Below are positions 1-8,458 of a DNA stretch of 64,000 nt, piece by piece. Each line of letters starts with the position of its first letter. The first letter of the stretch is position 1. The translations under genes were made by a program, and so were the position numbers. The notes beneath the pieces were generated by a model. That model made no database searches, was not told where the DNA came from, and saw nothing but the letters and a program-made list of their open reading frames with translations. Source of the DNA: Epibacterium ulvae (GTDB lineage: Bacteria > Pseudomonadota > Alphaproteobacteria > Rhodobacterales > Rhodobacteraceae); assembly GCF_900102795.1 (NCBI RefSeq), contig NZ_FMWG01000008.1, positions 1 to 64,000 of the forward strand, given 5' to 3'.

Positions 1-82
1 CATAGTAAAATGACGACCGTGAGATCGACAGCAGCGCACATTGTTTGCCAACAGACAGGCCAGGCAGGTTCGGCTCAATCAT
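1..82 (-). CDS. IS3-family transposase OrfB, N-terminal fragment at window edge
   Basis: The minus strand from an ATG at 82 reads MIEPNLPGLSVGKQCALLSI and then SRSSFYY, the familiar opening of IS3-family OrfB (the DDE integrase half of the transposase). It starts 8 bases after the orfA stop. The usual orfA-orfB frameshift fusion would be expected but cannot be checked, because the gene runs off the window. Confidence 0.8.
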   Translation of the reverse strand, partial: MIEPNLPGLSVGKQCALLSISRSSFYY

Positions 83-90
83 CCTACGCC

Positions 91-384
91 TCACTTGCCG
101 GTCCAGGGTTTGAGCTTTCTTGCCAAAAAATCGTTGGCGACGGCCAACTCCCCAATCTTGGCGTGCAGGTCTTTCACCTGCTCCTCATCAACCTCCAGCG
201 CTTTCCGGCCTCCGCGTTCGAAGACGCCAGACGCCACTTCCAGCAGCGCACGCCTCCATTGATAGATCATTGTCGGACGCACGCCGAACCGACTGGCCAA
301 CTCGCTGACCGTCTCCTCGCCTTTCAAGGCTTCTAGCGCGACCTTGGCCTTAAACTCTGGATAATGTTGCTTCCGTTTCGACAT
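91..384 (-). CDS. IS3-family transposase OrfA
   Basis: A 97-residue protein with an N-terminal helix-turn-helix of the transposase_8 type: YPEFKAKVALEALKGEE, then SELASRFGVRPTMIYQWRR. It ends in a leucine-zipper-like helix (residues about 68-90, EEQVKDLHAKIGELAVANDF). OrfA binds the terminal repeats of the element and joins OrfB by programmed frameshifting. The length is normal for the family and there are no disruptions, so the element could still be active if its other end is intact. Confidence 0.93.
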   Translation of the reverse strand: MSKRKQHYPEFKAKVALEALKGEETVSELASRFGVRPTMIYQWRRALLEVASGVFERGGRKALEVDEEQVKDLHAKIGELAVANDFLARKLKPWTGK

Positions 385-463
385 CTTCGATCTCCTTCGT
401 TGTGAAGATCAGCAGACAACAAATCGTAGCTTACGTCAGTGTCCGGTTTCCGGGAGTAGCTCA

Positions 464-700
464 GGTGAGCAAACAGAGGCCGTTCTGCAAATCATGAAAC
501 AAGCGCTGGAAGGCGCGGGTTCAAGCATGGAGAAGGTGGTTAAGGTTACCATCTATGTGACTGATACCGCGCATTTTGGGCCGGTTAACGAGGTCTATGA
601 ACGCTATTTCAGTGCACCTTATCCTGTTCGCTCGTTCATCGCTGTTGATGCTTGACCGCTGCCTTTCGATGTGGAAATCGATTGTATCGCTGAGGTTTGA
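464..700 (+). pseudogene. ridA-like (YjgF/Rid family) pseudogene, truncated by the IS
   Basis: Directly after the IS end an open frame reads GEQTEAVLQIMKQALEGAGS, then KVTIYVTDTAHF, NEVYERYF and PVRSF, a typical middle of a Rid-family enamine/imine deaminase. The first part of the gene is missing. There is also an in-frame TGA at 653-655, where the frame then continues PLPFDVEIDCIAEV to a natural stop at 698; TGG (Trp) is the likely original codon. It lies 159 bases before an intact Rid-family gene, so two paralogues once sat in tandem. Confidence 0.85.
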
Positions 701-858
701 AATAGAAAAATCGCGACCGTGGACCAAAGTTGCCTGTTGATACGAACAAAACTGTTTGTCAATCATAGCGCTAGCCTATGCTTGAAAATAGCTATTCTGA
801 TCGCCTTTTGATGCCTGGTTAAGTATCCAACAGCAGTTAGAACGACTAGGAGAGTATT

Positions 859-1203
859 ATGACTATCAAGCATATCGGCGTTGGCCCTCGTATGAGCCAA
901 GCAGTTGTCCATGGCAACACAGCTTATTTGGCGGGACAAGTTGGCACTGCAGGTGCTGACATCAAAACCCAGACAAAAGACTGCCTGGATGCGGTCGACA
1001 AATTGCTGGCGGAAGTCGGATCCAGCAAATCGCAGCTGCTGCAAGTTGTGATCTGGTTGGCGGATATGGAAGATTTCGCTGCTATGAATAGTGTCTATGA
1101 TGCTTGGATCGACCCGGCGGCTCCGCCAGCACGTGCGTGCGGTGAGGCCAAGCTTGCAACTCCAGATTATCTTGTCGAATTTATTGTGACAGCTGCAATT
1201 TAA
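859..1203 (+). CDS. RidA family protein
   Basis: A 114-residue Rid (YjgF/YER057c/UK114) family protein. The family forms trimers that hydrolyse reactive enamines/imines made by PLP enzymes, or act as related amidohydrolases. Seen: LAGQVG near residue 26, the helix KDCLDAVDKLLAEVG, the strand VVIWLADMEDF and the C-terminal VEFIVTA. The arginine that most RidA proteins carry near residue 105 (in the PARA/C motif) is present in PPARACGEAKLA. A strong ribosome site (AGGAGAG, 849-855) fixes the ATG. It stands upstream of a TRAP transporter, a pairing common where an amino or imino compound is imported, but the substrate is not known. Confidence 0.9.
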   Translation: MTIKHIGVGPRMSQAVVHGNTAYLAGQVGTAGADIKTQTKDCLDAVDKLLAEVGSSKSQLLQVVIWLADMEDFAAMNSVYDAWIDPAAPPARACGEAKLATPDYLVEFIVTAAI

Positions 1204-1599
1204 CGCTGCACACACGAGTGATGTTGCAGAGCGTCCGGGATGCCTCAACATTGCTCGATGTATATGCTTACTTTTTAATCAAAAAATCACCTTGGATAAT
1301 CGGTTTACATTCAGCGCTCGCTGAGCTCACACATTGTTACGGTTCGCGATTATTGGTTTCTGGATGCCCTAAGTGCCTAAATATAAATATCAATTAAAAC
1401 TAACCGCTTCATTTTTTAAATGTTAAAATTCGTTAACCTCTCGCTTAGCTATACCTGCCATAGGCATTGGCTTTTTGACGATCCGCGACGGTTCTTTCTA
1501 GATGGACCCTAGCTTGGGCCGATGGGACCGGTTTCAAACTTATCGGTTGGAGAACGAAAACAGAGACAATCTGTACTACACCAACACTGGGAGATAAAA
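1204..1599. other. AT-rich intergenic region before the TRAP operon
   Basis: This region separates the ridA-like gene from the TRAP substrate-binding protein. It is clearly more AT-rich than its neighbours (notably 1260-1440) and has no convincing reading frame. A short inverted repeat CAGCGCTCGCTG lies near 1313-1325. A promoter for the TRAP genes is expected here, but I cannot pick out one convincing -35/-10 pair. Confidence 0.4.
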
Positions 1600-2688
1600 A
1601 TGGATCGACGTAATTTTCTGAGTAGAGCAGGATTGGCAACTGCTGCTGCAACAACACTCGCCGCGCCTGCAATTGCGCAATCTGTGCGCGAAATGACTAT
1701 TGTATCAACTTGGGGTCGGGATTTTCCGGGTCTAGGAATTTCGGCACAGCGTCTTGTTGAGCGTATCAACCAATTGTCCGAGGGCCGTATTCGCGCAGAA
1801 TACTTTGCGGCAGGTGAGCGCGTTGGAGCGTTCGACGTATTTGACGATGTTGCAGGCGGCAACTCGCAAGCCTACATCAGCGCCGACTACTTCTTTACTG
1901 GCAAACATGCGGGCTTTGCGTATTTTACTGGCGTTCCTTTCGGCATGACCTCTCCAGAGTGGAATGCATGGATCAATTACGGTGGTGGCCAAGCTCTTTG
2001 GGACGAGCTTTCTGCCGAATTTGGTCTGAAAAAACTGCCATGTGGTTCGACTGGTACACAATCCGGCGGTTGGTTTAACAAAGAGATCAACTCACCCGAA
2101 GATTTGCGTGGCCTTAAGATGCGTATTCCGGGTCTTGGCGGCAACGTCATGTCTAAATTGGGCGTGTCCACAGTATCTTTGCCAGGTGGTCAGATTTATG
2201 AAAACTTGGTGTCTGGCGCGATTGATGCGACAGAATATGTCGGACCTTACAATGACTACTTCCTGAAGCTTTATGAAGCGGCCAAGTATTACTATGTCAC
2301 AGGCATGCACGAGCCGGGCGGCGGTAATGCATTTGGTCTGAACAAGACTTGGTGGGAAAACCTGAGCGATTGGGAACAAGCGATTATTAGCGCTGCTTGT
2401 CAGGAAGAAAACGCTTTGGGTGCACAAGAAGTTGCTGCGAAAAATGGCGAATACTTGGCACGTTTGGTAAATGAGCACGGTGTTGAGTTGCGCAACTTCA
2501 ACGAAGACGTTTGGGACGTATTTGGCGAAGCGGCGATCGAAGTTCACGAGGAAACTCGCGACCATTCTGCAATGGCGGCTAAAATTGGCGACGCATATAT
2601 GGATGCGATGCGCGAAATTGGTGGCTACCGCGCAAGTGCTGAAGTTGCATTCTCACGTCAACGTAACCGGGTGTTCGACCTCGGTTAA
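1600..2688 (+). CDS. TRAP transporter substrate-binding protein (DctP/TakP-like)
   Basis: Periplasmic binding protein of a tripartite ATP-independent periplasmic (TRAP) transporter, 362 residues. The start at 1600 is chosen because it opens a twin-arginine type signal (MDRRNFLSRAG, cleavage after APAIA) and has GGGAGA upstream; an in-frame codon at 1522 would spoil this. Family landmarks are YFAAGE, VPFG, a GGWFNKEI motif, the conserved arginine in LKMRIPG (R175) and DATEYVGPYND. These resemble TakP, the alpha-keto-acid receptor of Rhodobacter, so an organic-acid ligand is likely but not shown. It is followed by the two membrane subunits in the same direction. Confidence 0.93.
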   Translation: MDRRNFLSRAGLATAAATTLAAPAIAQSVREMTIVSTWGRDFPGLGISAQRLVERINQLSEGRIRAEYFAAGERVGAFDVFDDVAGGNSQAYISADYFFTGKHAGFAYFTGVPFGMTSPEWNAWINYGGGQALWDELSAEFGLKKLPCGSTGTQSGGWFNKEINSPEDLRGLKMRIPGLGGNVMSKLGVSTVSLPGGQIYENLVSGAIDATEYVGPYNDYFLKLYEAAKYYYVTGMHEPGGGNAFGLNKTWWENLSDWEQAIISAACQEENALGAQEVAAKNGEYLARLVNEHGVELRNFNEDVWDVFGEAAIEVHEETRDHSAMAAKIGDAYMDAMREIGGYRASAEVAFSRQRNRVFDLG

Positions 2689-2766
2689 TTCGAAGACCTT
2701 GTAAAACGAATGAAGCCGGGCCTTGGTTCGGTTTCATTTGCGTCTCTGTCTGCCAAGGAGAGCGTG

Positions 2767-3774
2767 ATGACAATTGCCTCGATCTCTCAAGAGCCCCACA
2801 CACCGACACCACCATCTATGAATAGGGGCGTTTCCCTTATGCGTGCGTTTGGCTGGATCAATCTGGCGGTCCTTGTTGCGCTTTTGTTGAACAACGTTTT
2901 GGTTGTGTCTGCGGGTTTTTCTGGACCATTAGAGCTTGGTTCTGGCCTCGCGAAATCTTACCCATTTTGGGTCCTAATGGGCATGGCCATCATCTTGCCG
3001 GTTATTTACGTCTTTCGCGGTCCAGCGCTTGAATTGCGCGAGGATGCAGAACGGATCAACCGAGCAAATGTCTATATTATCCGCGGTTGCTTTTTCGCGG
3101 TGCTTTTCGTTGGTCTCTTTGACACTGTGATTGCCTTTATGAGAGTCGAGAATCTGCTGGTTATGCTCACAGGCGAAACCCTAGTTAAGAATTTTGCGCG
3201 CTCACACTTTGTGGGGCAATACATCCATATTCCTTTAATCTTATGCGGGTTTGTGGTGGCAGCGTTTACACGGGGACTTGGCTTTACTTGGCTCGCCTTT
3301 ATGATCGTTCTGGCCGAACTGGTGATCGTGATTTCTCGCTTTTTGTTCTCTTATGAGCAGGCGTTGATGGGTGACCTCGTGCGCTATTGGTATGCGGCTT
3401 TATTTCTCTTTGCATCGGCCCATACCTTGTTTGCTGATGCACATGTGCGCGTTGATGTTTTGTATGCCGGGTTCCGGGATCGCAAAAAGGGCGCAGTCAA
3501 CGGGATTGGTACTGTGTTGCTTGGCATCACAACATGCTGGACCATCATCGTGATTGGTTTTGGGCATGCCCGTGCAATCATCAATAGCCCTGTGACCAAT
3601 TTCGAGATTTCGCAGACGGGGTCTTCCGGCCTGTTTATCAAATATCAGATGGCCGCGTTTTTAGCGGTGTTTGCGATCACCATGTTGATCCAATTCGTAA
3701 GTTACCTGTTCGAAGCTTACGCCGATTATCGCGGTGACCCTGGCAAGCGGCAAACCGCGCCTGCAGCACATTAA
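2767..3774 (+). CDS. TRAP transporter small permease (DctQ-like), enlarged
   Basis: Small membrane subunit of the TRAP system, 335 residues, with about eight hydrophobic segments. Classical DctQ proteins are about half this size with four helices, so this is an enlarged form, as found with some DctM partners. The DctQ-like part is the C-terminal half (about residues 170-320), with VRYWYAALFLFASAHTLF and HVRVDVLYAGF. The ATG at 2767 follows AAGGAG at 2755-2760. The stop lies 10 bases before dctM, so translation is probably coupled. Confidence 0.88.
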   Translation: MTIASISQEPHTPTPPSMNRGVSLMRAFGWINLAVLVALLLNNVLVVSAGFSGPLELGSGLAKSYPFWVLMGMAIILPVIYVFRGPALELREDAERINRANVYIIRGCFFAVLFVGLFDTVIAFMRVENLLVMLTGETLVKNFARSHFVGQYIHIPLILCGFVVAAFTRGLGFTWLAFMIVLAELVIVISRFLFSYEQALMGDLVRYWYAALFLFASAHTLFADAHVRVDVLYAGFRDRKKGAVNGIGTVLLGITTCWTIIVIGFGHARAIINSPVTNFEISQTGSSGLFIKYQMAAFLAVFAITMLIQFVSYLFEAYADYRGDPGKRQTAPAAH

Positions 3775-3784
3775 GGCAATCCCA

Positions 3785-6436
3785 ATGGAACTTTTCTTTC
3801 TTGCGCTTTTGTTGATCCTGATGGCCGGAGCCTTGGCTTCGGGCTATCCTGTGGCCTTTGCTTTGCCCGGCTCTGCCATTCTAACAATCGGCTTAGCCGC
3901 CGCGAGCGGTGCTTTGTTTGCGGGCGATATGGATGCCTATTTCCACTCAGGCGGTTTGTCGCAATGGTTAACCGCAGGGGTGACAAACCTGCGGGGCATA
4001 TATTGGGAAGTTGAACGAGACACGCTGATTGCGATCCCGTTATTCATCTTCATGGGCATTATGCTGCAACGCTCAAAGATCGCCGAAGATCTGCTTGTAG
4101 CGATGGCGCAGTTGTTTGGTCCGGTGCCTGGTGGATTGGGTATCTCGGTGGTGTTTGTGGGTGCGTTGCTCGCTGCAACAACTGGGATTTTGGGCGCAAC
4201 TGTCGTGGCGATGGGTATGATTTCTTTGCCCGCTATGCTGCGCAACAAATATTCCGTCCCTTTGTCGACAGGGACCATCGCGGCCTCCGGCACATTGGGG
4301 CAAATCATCCCACCTTCGATTGTTCTGATTATTCTGGCCGATCAGTTGTCTAGCGCAACAGATCAGGCCTCAAGCGCGCGCAAAGCATTGCACAAAGCAA
4401 CCACTGGCGAATTGTCTATGCCATCAGCCTTTGACGTGACATCGACCAGCGCGGGTGAAATGTTTTTGGGGGCCTTTATTCCCGGCCTGCTACTGGTAGG
4501 CCTGTACATGGGCTATATTCTGGTGCGTGCGCTGATTAACCCAGCCGCTGCGCCAACTGTTCCCTTTGATGCTAAGGTCACTGGCCGGTACATTGCCAAG
4601 TTGTGTCTGACATTGGTGTCACCTTTGGCACTGATCTTTCTTGTTCTCGGGTCGATCATTGGTGGCGTCGCTACGGTGAACCAAGCCGGTGCTATTGGTG
4701 CTGCCGGTGCTATTATCATGGCAGGCTATCGACTGAAAGAGGGCGGTAAGAACGCCTATTACCCAGCTATTTTAGCACTAATCTCTATAGGTTTGGCTGC
4801 ATTTGCGCTGCTTAACTACGATATGAATGTCAAAAACATTCAATCCAGCAATGATCAAACTGGTATCTGGATTGGGGCCGTTGCCGTTGTATTGTTGCTG
4901 ATTTCTCTAACTTGGAGCAGCGTCCGGACCTATCGAATCCAAAACACTCTGTCTGAGGTGATGCTGGAAACAGCTAAAACCACCTCTATTGTTTTTGTGA
5001 TCCTGTTGGGTGCAGCAATGTTGACCGCGGCATTCCGTGCCTTTGGTGGTGAAGAACTGGTTAAACATTTCCTCGAAGGGTTGCCCGGCGGGTTTTGGAC
5101 AAAATTTGCCATCGTGATGTTTGTTATTTTTGTCTTGGGCTTCTTCCTCGATTACATCGAGATTGCTGTGGTGGTCGTGCCTATCGTGGCACCGATTTTG
5201 CTTGCAGATCCGAACGCCAACATCACCGCCGTTTGGTTGGGTGTTATGATTGGTTTGAACATTCAGACGTCGTTCCTCACGCCGCCTTTCGGCTTCGCCC
5301 TTTTCTATCTACGTGGCGTCGCCCCAGCGGTGGTCAAAACCATCGACATGTATAGAGGGGTTATTCCGTTCATCCTACTGCAGCTGGCCGCATTGGGGAT
5401 TGTCGGTTTCTACCCGCAATTGGTGAACTACCTCCCCAATCGCGTGTCTTTGCTGTCTGAAACTGCGCCACCACCACGGAACCCGCGCCTTCAAGTTTGT
5501 TTGGAAGACCACGTTGATCAGGCCTTGGCTAAAGATGAGGCCTCCATTCAGGCAGCACTTGCTGGGGTGAGAGCGGTGGATCTAGGCTTCCTCCCTAATT
5601 CGGTCGCAAAGGATTTGGATTCGGTTCTGATGGGTGTCGAAAGCAGTTTTACTCTGATCGACGAGGTTAAGTTTGCTGAACAAGCGACTGTGGATGCTGG
5701 TGTCGACTATCGTCCTTTGCATAGCGACGTGCGCGGAATTCAAAGGCGTATTTGGGCCAATGATGCCGAAGTAGAGCAAGCGGAAACTGAGATCGCTCGT
5801 GCTCGTGGCGACGAGGTCGTCATTGAAAGGGCGCAACAGCGTATTGCTGAGTTACAGCTTGAGAATGACGAACTTGCCGCACAAATTCCTTCTGAGTGGA
5901 ATGATGAGTATGCGCAGTTTACTGAGGTTCTGAAAGCTGAAAGCAAGGCGCGCGCTACCTATCGTCGTTCGGTTGATGGCACCTGGGATGCGTTGGCGTC
6001 TCTGCAGGCGATTGCATTGGCAGGCGATTCCTATGGGAATGTTTCTTCTGAGTTTGAGCCTTTGGTTTCAGCTGTGACCAACGACAGTGCCGAAGACGTT
6101 ATGGCTAAGATTGAATCCCTTGAACAGCAAATGCGTGGTATCGCCGGGGCTGAGAAAATCGGTTCCTTGCTTGGTAAAGCACGGCGTGCCTTGAAGGGCA
6201 GAAAAGCTGATCCAGAAAAGGCGAAAGAGTTGCTACTCGAAGCGCAGGAGCTGCACGGTGCTGGCCTGGAATGGCGTTTGAAGGCCCAACAGGAGCTAAG
6301 CGCTCCATTGGAAAACTTGGCGGCGACCGTTCAGTTTACTATTGGCCTTCGCCAACAACCAAAACTGGGCAAAGACGAAGCCCTGTTTGTGGCTGGCTGT
6401 CTGTCCACGCATAAGAATGTGGGTTTGAATTTTTAG
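3785..6436 (+). CDS. TRAP transporter large permease (DctM) with long C-terminal extension
   Basis: Large permease subunit that carries the sodium-coupled transport step, 883 residues. Residues 1 to about 550 are the DctM membrane core: GYPVAFALPG, PLFIFMGIML, TGILGATVVAMGMISLP, GTLGQIIPPSI and TSFLTPPFGFALFYLRG. An ordinary DctM ends soon after this point. Here about 330 further soluble residues follow, including a heptad-rich stretch (about 665-705, VEQAETEIARARG then AELQLENDELA) and a lysine/arginine-rich helix (GKARRALKGRKA). The ATG at 3785 has AAGG 7 bases upstream; an earlier in-frame codon at 3734 lies inside dctQ. The tail has no family I recognise. Confidence 0.9.
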   Translation: MELFFLALLLILMAGALASGYPVAFALPGSAILTIGLAAASGALFAGDMDAYFHSGGLSQWLTAGVTNLRGIYWEVERDTLIAIPLFIFMGIMLQRSKIAEDLLVAMAQLFGPVPGGLGISVVFVGALLAATTGILGATVVAMGMISLPAMLRNKYSVPLSTGTIAASGTLGQIIPPSIVLIILADQLSSATDQASSARKALHKATTGELSMPSAFDVTSTSAGEMFLGAFIPGLLLVGLYMGYILVRALINPAAAPTVPFDAKVTGRYIAKLCLTLVSPLALIFLVLGSIIGGVATVNQAGAIGAAGAIIMAGYRLKEGGKNAYYPAILALISIGLAAFALLNYDMNVKNIQSSNDQTGIWIGAVAVVLLLISLTWSSVRTYRIQNTLSEVMLETAKTTSIVFVILLGAAMLTAAFRAFGGEELVKHFLEGLPGGFWTKFAIVMFVIFVLGFFLDYIEIAVVVVPIVAPILLADPNANITAVWLGVMIGLNIQTSFLTPPFGFALFYLRGVAPAVVKTIDMYRGVIPFILLQLAALGIVGFYPQLVNYLPNRVSLLSETAPPPRNPRLQVCLEDHVDQALAKDEASIQAALAGVRAVDLGFLPNSVAKDLDSVLMGVESSFTLIDEVKFAEQATVDAGVDYRPLHSDVRGIQRRIWANDAEVEQAETEIARARGDEVVIERAQQRIAELQLENDELAAQIPSEWNDEYAQFTEVLKAESKARATYRRSVDGTWDALASLQAIALAGDSYGNVSSEFEPLVSAVTNDSAEDVMAKIESLEQQMRGIAGAEKIGSLLGKARRALKGRKADPEKAKELLLEAQELHGAGLEWRLKAQQELSAPLENLAATVQFTIGLRQQPKLGKDEALFVAGCLSTHKNVGLNF

Positions 6437-6975
6437 AGAGACAAAAGTTACGAGTGCAATTGTCAGATTTTCGGCCCATCAGTTATTATAAGTTAGGTGT
6501 AGTAGATGTGACGAACAGCCGTCGTTTTTCGAGTAAGGCCTCTCGGATACGTGTTTTTTTGTCGATCGCTAGACGCGCAACTTTGCGAAAACTGCTGTTG
6601 CGTGGTGAAGTGGCAGCTTCAAAAGGCATCTGTTCAAATACCTCGCAATATCAGCCTTACACTTAGAATTCTTACCTAAGATAGGTCATTCAGATACCAA
6701 CTTCATTGTCGCTTTAGTCCGGCACGTGATCCTTCGGTTCTTTATCCCCACCGCTATTTATCTGAACGGCTGTTATTCCTACCGCGATGCCGCGTAGACA
6801 TTTACGCACGAGCAGCGATAAGCGTGCTGCGAGCGCACGCAGCGAGGAAATTATAATTACAGATAGAGTTCCGAAGCCGGAATTTGCCGCAGGTACACAT
6901 GAATGAGTATGTTATCTTGAGACGCCGACGTCTGGTTGGCTCTGTGGTGGATCCTGGCGGATGGGAGGAACCGTC
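6437..6975. other. gene-poor stretch between TRAP operon and dead integrase
   Basis: No supported gene. A 70-codon open frame at 6454-6666 begins shortly after the dctM stop but has no ribosome site and no recognisable content. Around 6800-6845 there is short GC-rich palindromic sequence (GCGTGCTGCGAGCGCACGC). The stretch may be the remains of the integrated element whose integrase follows. Confidence 0.35.
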
Positions 6976-7608
6976 ATGAGCATTGCAAACTTACCGGCCA
7001 TACGAGTTTGTCGCTCTGACTGGAACAAAGACCGCGTCGTGGGACAAAAACACCCACTGATGCCAAAACATGTTTGGGCAATACCTATGCGTCTCGTAAT
7101 AGTGGAGAACCATCGCGACTTGGCGCTCTTCAATCTCGCGAGCGATAGCAAGCTTCGTGGATGTGATCTGGTGAAACTGAAAGTCACGGACATATACACC
7201 TAGGGGCAGATCAAGGAACGGGCTTCGATCATACAAAACAAGACTCAGCGACCCGTGCGGTTTGAGATCACCGAGGGCACACGCAAATCAATTGTGAAAT
7301 GGATGGAGGAGCCGCTGATGGTTGGTTCGGAATACCTGTGGCCCAGCCGGTTTCACGTATGGCTGCACATTTCGACCCGGCAATATGCGCGGCTTGTTCC
7401 GGATTGAGTTAAGTCAATCGATCTCGATCCTACACCATTTGGAACCCATTCTATGAGACGAACCAAGGTTGCACATATCTATCGCAAGACCGTCAACCTA
7501 CGTGCGGTACAACTGTTGCTCGACCATACGAAGATGGACAGCACCGTTTGACATCTAGGTGTCGAGCTTGAAGATGCCTTGGCCATCTCGGAAGTCATTG
7601 CAATCTAA
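6976..7608 (+). pseudogene. tyrosine recombinase/integrase pseudogene
   Basis: One frame from the ATG at 6976 to a stop at 7606 encodes a site-specific recombinase of the phage-integrase family: QKHPLMPKHVWAI, LALFNLASDSKLRGCDLVKL (with the first catalytic Arg), ASIIQNKTQRPV, GTHSMRRTKVAHIYRK (the H-x-x-R box) and LRAVQLLLDHTKMDSTV. It is broken by three in-frame stops (7201, 7405, 7549). At the last, the expected V-R-Y-L-G reads V-stop-H-L-G, so the nucleophilic tyrosine has also become histidine. There is no frameshift. The gene must be inactive and marks an old integration. Confidence 0.88.
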
Positions 7609-7737
7609 AGACATGGGCCGTCTTCGCAGACGGTCCTTACTGGACATTCATCGGGTCAAGCCGCGCCGCTATGCAGTTTCGCCGAACCGGACTTACGTTG
7701 CGCGGCTAAGATTTCAACAGTGTGTCTAGAGCAACGA

Positions 7738-8352
7738 CTAGTTCTCGCTTGCAAGATGGGCTCCGCGGGTCATGGCGGAGACCAGCGCGCTGACTTCTTG
7801 GTAAAGAGATGCCAATGGCACGCCGACGAACCGGCCTTGAAGCGCCAGCAGGACAACTCCGTGCACTGCCGCGAATGTCGTGCGGGCGCGCAGGGCGAGG
7901 TCGGTTTCGTTCAGATCGGGGCGCAACCGTTTCAACGGTGCCATGATCCCCATTATCAGAACGGCATGTTCCTGACGGTGCCAGTCTGGGATGTCCTGCC
8001 CCTCTGGTGGACGGTGCTCAAACAGTGAAATCCACAGGAGACGATTTTTACAGGCGAACTCGACATAGTGCGCGGCAAGCGCCTGCATGACATCTTCGGC
8101 TGTGGCCTCGGGGCCTGGGCGTGCGGATTGCAGGGTTTCGCCCAGTCGCGAAAGTGTACGCGAGTTTACGTGCATGATCAGCGTGTCGAGGTCATCGAAA
8201 GCGTTATAGAGCGCGCCCAGTGCACATCCGGCTTGCGCTGTCACAGCCCTTGCTTTGAGGCTGGCGCATCCGTGCTTTGCGATCTGTTCCTCTGCAGCGT
8301 CGATCAACCGCTTGCGCAGGTCAGCGCGTTTCTCGTCCCGATTGTTTCCCAT
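7738..8352 (-). CDS. TetR family transcriptional regulator of the PspA module
   Basis: A 204-residue one-domain repressor. The N-terminal helix-turn-helix spans residues about 13-58 (RLIDAAEEQIAKHG, then ARAVTAQAGCALGALYNAFDDLDTL); the rest is the variable helical ligand domain. It is divergent from pspA, with 106 bases between the two starts. That gap holds three near-identical palindromes, the probable operators for this protein, so it likely represses both itself and the pspA operon. The ligand is unknown. Confidence 0.9.
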   Translation of the reverse strand: MGNNRDEKRADLRKRLIDAAEEQIAKHGCASLKARAVTAQAGCALGALYNAFDDLDTLIMHVNSRTLSRLGETLQSARPGPEATAEDVMQALAAHYVEFACKNRLLWISLFEHRPPEGQDIPDWHRQEHAVLIMGIMAPLKRLRPDLNETDLALRARTTFAAVHGVVLLALQGRFVGVPLASLYQEVSALVSAMTRGAHLASEN

Positions 8353-8372
8353 ACGTCACCAAATAATTTTTG

Positions 8373-8441
8373 TGAACGATGTTCAAAAATATCTTGAACG
8401 CCGTTCATTTTTGCCTTATCTACATTTTTGAACGTCGTTCA
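8373..8441. promoter_or_regulatory. three TGAACGNCGTTCA operators between tetR and pspA
   Basis: Three 13-bp palindromes lie at 8373-8385 (TGAACGATGTTCA, one mismatch), 8395-8407 (TGAACGCCGTTCA) and 8429-8441 (TGAACGTCGTTCA). The last two are perfect around their central base. The first two are 22 bp apart, close to two helical turns. The middle copy overlaps a possible -35 (TTGAAC, 8394-8399) that has a weak -10 (TATCTA, 8417-8422) at 17 bp. The ribosome site GGAG of pspA starts at 8445, right after the third copy. TetR proteins commonly bind such sites; that this TetR does so is inference. Confidence 0.8.
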
Positions 8442-8458
8442 TAACGGAGTGATAGAGT

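Larger units (their letters stand above)
1..463 (-). mobile_element. IS3-family insertion sequence, one end
   Basis: One terminus of an IS3-type element, carrying orfA and the first codons of orfB; the rest lies to the left of the window. The orfA-side end is placed at 463, where the minus strand reads TGAGCTACTCCCGGAAACCG, a start of the form TG that is usual for IS3-family inverted repeats. Immediately after it a ridA-like reading frame resumes in mid-gene, so the element seems to have landed in that gene. The opposite end and any target duplication cannot be seen here. Confidence 0.8.

Noticed and set aside
763-1251. 162-codon minus-strand frame over the intact ridA-like gene
   Set aside because: The plus-strand gene has a strong ribosome site and clear family motifs; the antisense frame has none.
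6454-6666. 70-codon frame after dctM
   Set aside because: It has no ribosome site or recognisable content; the sequence around it looks degenerate.
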